A DNA stretch of 64,000 nucleotides from Theobroma cacao (Eukaryota > Streptophyta > Magnoliopsida > Malvales > Malvaceae), in assembly GCF_000208745.1 (NCBI RefSeq), contig NC_030851.1:36167442-36231441 (forward strand), written 5' to 3'. The notes below the pieces were generated by a model. That model saw nothing but the letters and a program-made list of their open reading frames with translations. It made no database searches and was not told the origin of the DNA. Numbering within the stretch: the first letter of the stretch is position 1; each line of letters opens with the position of its first letter. Shown here piece by piece: positions 56,834-64,000 of the stretch. Both the position numbers and the translations under genes were made by a program.

Positions 56834-59670
56834 TATCGGGTTGAGGAACCCAACCGTTAGACTTGGAGTGATTTGAGAGTCGTCACTAATTTTTTTTTAC
56901 CTAGATACGATTGGTCATCTGTTTTTATTCTATTCGACGAAATCCTAAATTAATTTCAAGTTCGATGAAAGAACGATAAACTGATCTACGTTTCTTTTAG
57001 ATTTGAGTTCGGGAGTACGATTACGCACAGAGAATGATTAACACCCCCTGACGCCCGTTCCACGAACGGTACCATTTAATTATATGTTATCCTAACCCAT
57101 TATCTTTATTCTTACGTTCCCTTTATTTTTATTTATTTAATTCATTTTTATTTTGTTAATCACGTCGAAATATTTTACGGGTCTGACGTACAAGTGATGT
57201 GATTATGAAATGCATGGCATAAAATCAAGATAATGCCAAACGAAAACTTTTTATTGAGCGTACTTTCCGAATCCGCCCATCATACTGATGGGCTCCGAGA
57301 GTATTTTCTCACCTGAAGAAATACCTTAGAAACTCGCCTTCGCAAGCCTATAAGGTAAATCCCATCATCGGGATAGTCGTTTGCGAGTAAAAAAAATAGT
57401 GTTTTCATGAATGCAAATCCTAATGCGGACAAAAACTGTTTATCAAAGATATCTCTCCGAACCCTCCCATCGTACTAGTGGGATCCGAAGATACCTTATC
57501 ACCTAAAGAAATTATCGGAGAAACTCGCATTCGTAAGCTTTTTCGAAAAGTCTCATCATCGAAATTCTGTCCGTATATAAAATATGTCTATATGCCATGA
57601 CATTGAACAATGCAACAACGATACGCGACATACTCGTAAATTCGATGTTCGTTTCTTGTTTAATACTTTTCTTTGAGCTTACTTATCATGAACAAAATAT
57701 TTCACATTTATTTATTGTTTTTATACAATCATTTCTATACTTTGTTTGTTTATATTTTGAATCGCCTATTTTTTTACTATACGTAATTATTATTATTTAT
57801 ACATATGTATTATATCCATTTTTTATTATTATGATTAACAAATTTATTGTTATCATTGATTTCTCATTTCTTTTACTTGTAGACTTTGATTAATTGGTGA
57901 TTAAACATATTTAAGATTTTTATTATTTGCTTAAAATTAGAAATATCGAAATTTCGAATCAGGACCCTCCCATCAAACTGGTGGGGTCCTAATCGAAATT
58001 CCTATCTTAAGAAAATTTACTCGGAATTACGACTTCTCACGTTCCGAATGGACATCCTATCATCGGTGTTAACTTTCAAAACAACAATTATATTTTGCAT
58101 ATTTATAATTTTATTCTATGATATATTCTTTTATTTTCTGTATGCACCTACATATATATATTATACTTAAATATTTTATTTCCATTACATACCTAACTTA
58201 TTCTTGTTACTAAAAATACATTTTTATTTACTTCTATTTACTTAACTCATTTTTATATAATTATCTATTTTAATACTATTTTCAGTCCTTACTTGGTTTT
58301 CTTTTTTTTTTTTGCCAAATATTTATTTACTTCTCTTATATATTTTATATTTTTAACCTAGATCTACTATTATTTTTTTTAGATTAAACATTCATTTTTA
58401 TTTCATTTATTTTTATATATATGTCTATATTCTATTTAACCTAATTATTTTTTATCACTATATATATTTTTTATTGTTATTTTCTACTTTAAAACATCAG
58501 ATAATCTCCTCATAATATATTTTGAATCCTAGTTAAATTAATCCTATGCTCCTAATAATGTATTTTAGCATAGCTAATTGGGCCCACCATGATAAATGAA
58601 AAAAAAAACACATTCAAGTAAAAGGCATGAAAGCTAGAACTTACCTTGTGTAGGCCTAGATTAGCTCAAGAACAACAAGGCTGTGAGGACCATGGCAGAC
58701 CACCCAAAACACATCAAAATGCACCGTTTTGATGCGTTGGAATTTCTCCAAAAGGTGCCGTTCAAGAGTCCCCCTCTTTGTTCTACAACAACTACACCGT
58801 TTCAAGGCCTGTCTCTAAGTATATAAACCCACTTTTTCTGCTCTCTCCCTCATTTCCCTTTTTTCATTTTCTCTCTCTACTTAGGCAGCACTCTCCCCTC
58901 TCTCTAAAAACGTCTTTTTCTTTTCTCTTGAGACTCCTCCCACCGCCTCTCTCACCAACTTTCTCTCTTCACTCACTCACTCACTCACTGCCGGCGGCAA
59001 ACCTTGCTCCCTAACTCTCCATTTTTCTACTCTCTCACCAGCTTTCCGATCTCTCTCTTTTCGCCGACCCCTCTCTCCTTCGCTGGCAGCAAACCTTTCT
59101 CTCAAACTCTCCCTTATTTCGGTGATTGCACCTTTCCTATAAAACCCAAATCGCAAATCCCTCACTACCCACTGCCTCTATCATTTTTTTTTTGCTTCCT
59201 TTTTTTTATCTATTTTCTTTATTTTTTTGGTTGTTGTGGGTTGTGGTTTCAGCTGCTAGAGGTTTAGGATTTTTTGGTGGTTGTGTTGTCGGTTCTGGAA
59301 AGATTGGTTTTTTCTTTTTTTGTTTGTTTTTTTTGGATCGTTTTTTCTGGCTATCAAAAAAAATTTTTCAAAAGAACTCCTCTGCCTCCCCTTTGAACCA
59401 GAGTTTTAGGGTTTTTATAGAACCCAACTGTCCAAGACAATCATGCTCTTTGCAGCATGAATTCCGGATGGGTTGCCTTCAAGTCAAAAACGAATCCACC
59501 CTAAATGACTTCAAATCTCGGCTGCCTCAGGAGCATTCAATGCTCTGTATATTGTTGACAATTGAAGCAAGCGTGCTTTTACCTCTCTGCTTTTTTCTTT
59601 ATTTTTAATTTTTTATTATTTATTATTATATTATTATTTTTATACTATTACAAAAAAAAAAGTGTCTACA
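56834..59670 (-). mobile_element. solo LTR of an Ogre/Tat-like gypsy element (LTR-D)
   Basis: In minus orientation it starts TGTAGACAC (ends 59670). CCTAG flanks it at 56829-56833 and 59671-59675, a perfect 5-bp duplication. The distal end reads CCCGATA instead of a CA end, suggesting mutation. It shares the terminal block (57000-57080) with LTR-C and element A. It also shares a roughly 130-bp block with LTR-C (59455-59580 against 5860-5995), and carries three copies of the CCATCnnACTGGTGGG module (57240-58060). The hydrophobic frame at 57597-57893 is T-rich LTR sequence. Confidence 0.85.
58820..58827 (+). promoter_or_regulatory. TATA-like box antisense to LTR-D
   Basis: TATATAAA is followed by a CT-rich leader-like stretch (58840-59160), mirroring the arrangement in LTR-C at 5160. 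Confidence 0.35.
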
Positions 59671-59675
59671 CCTAG

Positions 59676-60380
59676 GCAGCTTAAACACATGAAGGGAAGA
59701 CCCACATCAAACAAAAATCCATGCACAAATTCAAAAACCACTTTGTTAATTTCCCTAACTTTTTTATTATATTAATTAAGGTAAATTATCTAACCTTTTT
59801 AGAATTCTTTTCATTTTTATCATCGCCTTTCAATTGTAACATTAATTTACCTTTAAAACCAACAAATGTGTCAATATTATGTCCATCCAAATTAAAAATA
59901 ATGATATTAAGTCACCAGTCAAAGACATTAAAAACTTAATAATGATGTATGTCAAGTGGCAATTGATCCAAATTGGAAAGTGAAGAGACAGAATAATAGT
60001 ACTATATATATATATATATAATTCAAAATTTAAAGAAAAAGCCTAAATGCTTTATATTCAAACTTTTGGAATTGGTTTTTTTTTCCAACTTTAAATCATT
60101 ATCCTTTCTAAAAGTGTGACGTTCAAGGATTATAATTAAGATGCTAACGAAGTCTAGAAACCAACCAAGTTTGAGTACTGCTGTTTTTGGCGTAAGGGCT
60201 TGGTGCAGGACCATCCTTACTGTCGGATTGGCATGCACATGTGAATGTGATTCCATAAAAGTACATTATTCAATTGGAAGATTTATTCATGGATTTCTAT
60301 ATACTGTAGTGGGAGGTTCTGAAGTTAAAAGGTTTTGGACGAAACTTATAGTGGATGGCTTTGCGTGAGTCACGATAAGG
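59676..60380. other. intergenic DNA
   Basis: AT-rich, with a TA run at about 60003-60021. A short less AT-rich stretch (60150-60370) is open on the plus strand but shows no recognised domain. Confidence 0.4.
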
Positions 60381-60388
60381 GCTCTAAA

Positions 60389-61449
60389 CAAGGACGGAGT
60401 TAGTCAATTTTTGTTGAGAGAGTTAGAGATAGATGAATAAACGTTAAAAATTTTAAAAATTAATATATTGAACTTAATCAATAATTAAAAAATTGTTAAT
60501 AAAAAATAATTTTATATAACATATAAATCAATAAACGAAAGGCGTATAATAGTTTTTTACGAAAGTTGTACTCGATTATATTTTTTGAATTCAAATTCAT
60601 TAATTAAATATTATATACTAAAAAAATCTATTTCTTTAAAATTGAGTATTGGACATTTTAATGCACTTTACTTTTGTTTATGAGTTGAACCATTGAGGGT
60701 TGATGACTCACGTGTAAGAAAATTATTTGTATGATTTGCATCTTTTCTTTTAAAGAATTTGTTAATTATTTTCAACCTACTCATATTTTAATCAAGCTTG
60801 AAAAAAAAATTAATGCATTCAATATCTAATATTCTTATTTTATTTCTATTTAAACTTGTAATACTAAATATAAAACTATAATATATAAAATATAAATAAT
60901 TAAATACGATATACGATATTAATAATTTCTTCTTATATAATTAAAATTATTTAAAGATTAAATATCTAAGATAATTTCCTTTCAACTAAATATAAAACAT
61001 AAAACATATAAAAAAGATATACTTAAGATAATTTTCTCTTACATAATCAGGATTAATTAAAAAATTATGCATTGATAAAATTTTAAGTAACTGTGCAATA
61101 CTATAAATTATATTTGACAATTATATAATAATTTATTAATTTTTAAAGATTAAAATCATGAAGAATAAAATTCACATGATAGAAAAAAAATATAATTAAT
61201 GATTCGTAGAAATTTAAAAAACCAAATTCATGAAAATTTAGAACATACAAGCAAATAGTATAAAAAAATTTTAAATTGAGGGAACCATGTGAGATATTTT
61301 TTTTTATTTTTTATTTATATTAATTATTAAATAAAAAATTATTAAGAGAACCATTAAGAGAATATTTTAAAAATATTATATAATATAAAAAAATTTTAAA
61401 AATTTTGAAGAGACCATGGCCCCAAAATCTATATGAGGCTTCGCCCCTG
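60389..61449. mobile_element. non-autonomous hAT-like element 5
   Basis: The left end is CAAGGACGGAGTTAGTC and the right end CTTCGCCCCTG (inverse CAGGGGCGAAG). GCTCTAAA (60381-60388) and GCTCTAAG (61450-61457) flank it, differing in one base. The interior resembles element 1 over most of its length and has no coding capacity. Confidence 0.85.
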
Positions 61450-61457
61450 GCTCTAAG

Positions 61458-62307
61458 TGGGCTGTTGGGAGAGTCTTTAACTAATGTTTTATGTGTTTCT
61501 TACAGTTAAGAAATGATCAAAAGAAGTATTGTTTAGCAGAATTTTTAGTATTATTATTTTTTAATCAATTTATAAAATACAATGATAAAATTACTATGTT
61601 AATTCAAAAAATAAGTGACAAATTTAATCAATCATTTTAAATAAAATAATAAATTTGACTTCATTTCTTGTTTTTTTTTTAAACAAAAAAAAACAAAAGG
61701 AAAGTAGATTAGACTCGTTAGTTATGGAATATCCTATAGAATTGTTTCGTTTCTAAAGAGAATCCCATCAAATCTTCCAAAGTAAAAGCAGAAGGTCTTT
61801 CTCTTAACACAATGAATTGCCACCGGGAAAAAGGGATGTGATTTTATTGGCCAGCAACACTTTCTCCCACTCATTTTTCTTTCCAAGTCATGAGTTTTTG
61901 TCAAGTACCGCGTGCGCAGATAATTTTCTCAAGAAACAGCACAGATAAGGTCAAGTTGACTGAGACAAATCACGAACTGCCGCGTGTCTACACATGGTAC
62001 CTGTAGTTTCTTCGCAACCTCCAAGGACGTGAGTGACACGCTCGCAGACTTCAACGACTCCACGCTATGTTGACCTGTCTACGCACGCCATTCCTCCGTT
62101 CTCCTTGATATACATAAAACATTCATCCAATTTCCAAACCATTCAAGTGTCTAACTTCCTCTTCTTCTTCCCATAAGATATCCCTTTTGCAACGATTATT
62201 CCATTGAATTTTGTATTACTATAGTTTCTGCAACAGCTTAAAGATTGTTGTGAGTTGTGACATCCTCTAGAATATTACTTTTTGTATTCTTTACTACAGC
62301 TATAGCC
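61458..62307 (+). promoter_or_regulatory. upstream region of PCR-E
   Basis: AT-rich up to about 61830, then the likely promoter. Three W-box cores appear: a TTGAC core on the minus strand at 61950-61954, TTGACT at 61956-61961 and TTGACC at 62070-62075. A GATATACATAAA TATA-like element follows near 62107, 200 bp before the ATG. W-boxes would suggest WRKY-type stress control, but this is inference from short motifs. Confidence 0.4.
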
Positions 62308-63614
62308 ATGGCCTCCCTTAACCTAAGTGAGTATGAGAAGTTTTCAGCTCCACCACCGCAGTTCGGCCAAGCTGCCACCACCGGTATTCCAGTCAGCTCC
62401 TCGAACCAATTCTACACCGAGAGTTCTCATAGCAACACCCGTATTCAGACTAAAACTAGAGTCCCTTGGTCCTCGGGGCTCTGTGACTGCTTCTCTGACT
62501 GGAAAAATTGTAAGTTCATGTTTTCTTTTTCCTAACAAATGGTGGAGTTCTGGTGGCGCGTCTACGCACGCGCTGCAAGGAACAATTGGTTGAAAAGTCG
62601 AAACTCACAGTTTCTGTTGTTGCTGTCCTTTGTAATTTTTGTTCTTGCAGGTTGCATAACATGTTGGTGTCCGTGCGTCACCTTTGGCCAGATTGCCGAG
62701 ATCGTTGATAAAGGATCTTCATGTAAGTTAAACAATGCATAGTTTGGCCTGCCAGAATCAATATTTTATGCCATTCCGGGAAGCTGGATCTTAGATTTAG
62801 ACACTTGGATTCCATTTGGATGTTTATGCGATGTTGACATACAACCATATTTCAACACATATACTGGCAAATGCAATCATCTTGTCAACACACTTTAAAT
62901 TTTACTTCAGTAACAATACGAAGTGAACTACAATTTTTTAAAGTAAAATGTTGAAACTTCTTGTATATGTTAGTAGAAGAAAATACTTGGTAGCTATTGG
63001 TCAAGCCTTATATTCAATAGAAATGAAGTTTTTTTTATGAATTCTTTTTGACAATAGGAAAAACTACCCGACCCTTAACTGCCACTCTTATTATTATTTG
63101 AGTAAAGCCCAAGTTTTTTTCTTTTACTTACTCTTGTAGCTGGTGATTTGGGTTCCGTGGTTAATGTATGTTTCTGGTGAAATTACTGCTTGCAGCTTGC
63201 GGTGTAAATGGAGCACTTTACACGCTAATCGCCTGCGTGACTGGGTGTGCTTGTTGCTACTCATGCTTTTACCGCTCCAAAATGAGGCAGCAGCACATGC
63301 TGAAGAAAAGCCCATGCGGGGATTGCCTTGTCCACTGCTTCTGTGAGTATTGCGCCTTGTGCCAAGAGTACCGTGAGCTAAAAACCCGCGGTTATGACTT
63401 ATCCATAGGTAATACTACTAATGAAACTAATTCCCCTCTCAAAGATCAGTTCTATAATTATATTTTTTTTCTATAATTCCTATTCCTGACGGATTATCGG
63501 TGGGTGTTTGTTGAAATTATGTGTGTAGGGTGGCATGGAAATATGGAAAAGCAGAATCGTGAAGTGGCTATGACTCCAGTGCCGCCGGTGGTGGAATCAG
63601 GCATGAGCAGATGA
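62308..63614 (+). CDS. PCR-E: PLAC8-family plant cadmium resistance protein, 190 aa
   Basis: Exons 62308-62509 (202 nt), 62651-62722 (72), 63196-63408 (213) and 63529-63614 (86), GT/AG borders, stop TGA. The ATG at 62308 sits in GCCATGGCC, a strong initiation context. An in-frame GTG upstream (62257) was not used. The N-terminus is [17 protein letters not shown], then [17 protein letters not shown] (residues 68-76), a hydrophobic segment with [46 protein letters not shown] and a tail VVESGMSR. It is the most diverged intact member of the cluster in its N-terminus but keeps every signature Cys. It is probably a membrane protein for heavy-metal or ion handling, as for the family. Confidence 0.92.
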
Positions 63615-64000
63615 AGTAATATCTGAGTGCCGAATAGCCGACCGCTATATATATAGGATCAGAAATCATAAGTCATGTAATTATGTATCATGTCTTGGAA
63701 ATCATAACTGTCATGTAATTACATATTATGTCTTGGATTTTTCTTGTGCTTCTGAACAAGCTATTACTGTTATGATTTTAAGGTTTTTCCGAGTTCTATC
63801 AATGATTGTGTTTGCATAAGTCATATTCTAAAAAGTCTGATGTTAGTACGTTGGTTCTTAAGGTTTTGTCCTGGCTAGAATTTAAATAATTAATAAAGGA
63901 AACAAATGATGTAGATTATAATGTACTTATTAGCTGAAGTCCGAGTAAAATTTATATTTCAATGCTTGAACCACGTATTGACTTATAATTTTAAATCTCG
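63615..64000. other. 3' flank of PCR-E
   Basis: AT-rich sequence with a repeated ATCATnnnTCATGTAATTA block near 63665-63730. No further gene is visible to the window end. Confidence 0.5.

Noticed and set aside
57597..57893. 98-codon hydrophobic frame resembling a membrane protein
   Set aside because: It lies in T-rich sequence of LTR-D, with no family match and no conservation in the related LTRs.
59004..59608. Ser/Phe-rich frames downstream of the LTR-D TATA-like box
   Set aside because: Low-complexity CT/T-rich sequence; the two overlapping frames are equally open and unlike any known protein.
62257..62307. Upstream extension of PCR-E giving a signal-like N-terminus
   Set aside because: The extension begins with GTG, not ATG. 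The ATG at 62308 has a strong context and fits the family.

Overview
This window looks like repeat-rich nuclear DNA from a flowering plant, most likely a eudicot. The evidence is AT-rich introns with GT/AG borders, long gypsy and copia LTRs, L1-type LINEs, a Mutator-like element, hAT-type short elements, and genes of the plant-specific PLAC8 'plant cadmium resistance' (PCR) family. No prokaryotic or organellar features were seen. The species cannot be named from the sequence.

The host genes form a PCR cluster of five loci. PCR-A (minus, 6653-7582), PCR-C (plus, 33731-34951), PCR-D (plus, 53473-54749) and PCR-E (plus, 62308-63614) have open four-exon structures. Exons 2 and 3 are invariably 72 and 213 nt, giving proteins of 158, 176, 190 and 190 aa. 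A fifth locus, psi-PCR-B (minus, 35810-37807), is a decayed relative of PCR-A. PCR-C and PCR-D lie in a duplicated block (about 32545-35315 and 52310-55100). PCR-C has replaced four cysteines that PCR-D and PCR-E keep.

The rest is almost entirely transposon DNA, often nested. (1) 1-2790 is the 3' part of a degenerate Ty1/copia element. (2) 3616-6102, 9651-12829, 22227-25181 and 56834-59670 are four solo LTRs; three have perfect 5-bp target duplications and the fourth (9651-12829) matches at 4 of 5 positions. (3) A LINE (about 13319-32543) is split by a complete gag-only Ogre/Tat-like LTR element (14165-29475, duplication CTATG). That element carries one of the solo LTRs (22227-25181, duplication AATTA). 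(4) At 39296-51632 a short hAT-type element is split by a second LINE (39380-51520), which is split by an 8.8-kb Mutator-like element (40216-49048, 9-bp duplication TTTTAATAT). (5) Four further non-autonomous hAT-like elements of 0.8-1.3 kb have exact or near-exact 8-bp duplications; one sits inside an intron of psi-PCR-B.

The Mutator-like element is the richest object. It has a decayed mudrA-type transposase, an opposite-strand multi-exon DUF1985-type gene with four 72-nt in-frame duplicated microexons, four arrays of a GTGTCACG-containing repeat, an internal segmental duplication and a 69-bp-arm inverted repeat. All transposon reading frames seen are broken, largely by TGG-to-stop or CAA/CAG-to-stop changes.
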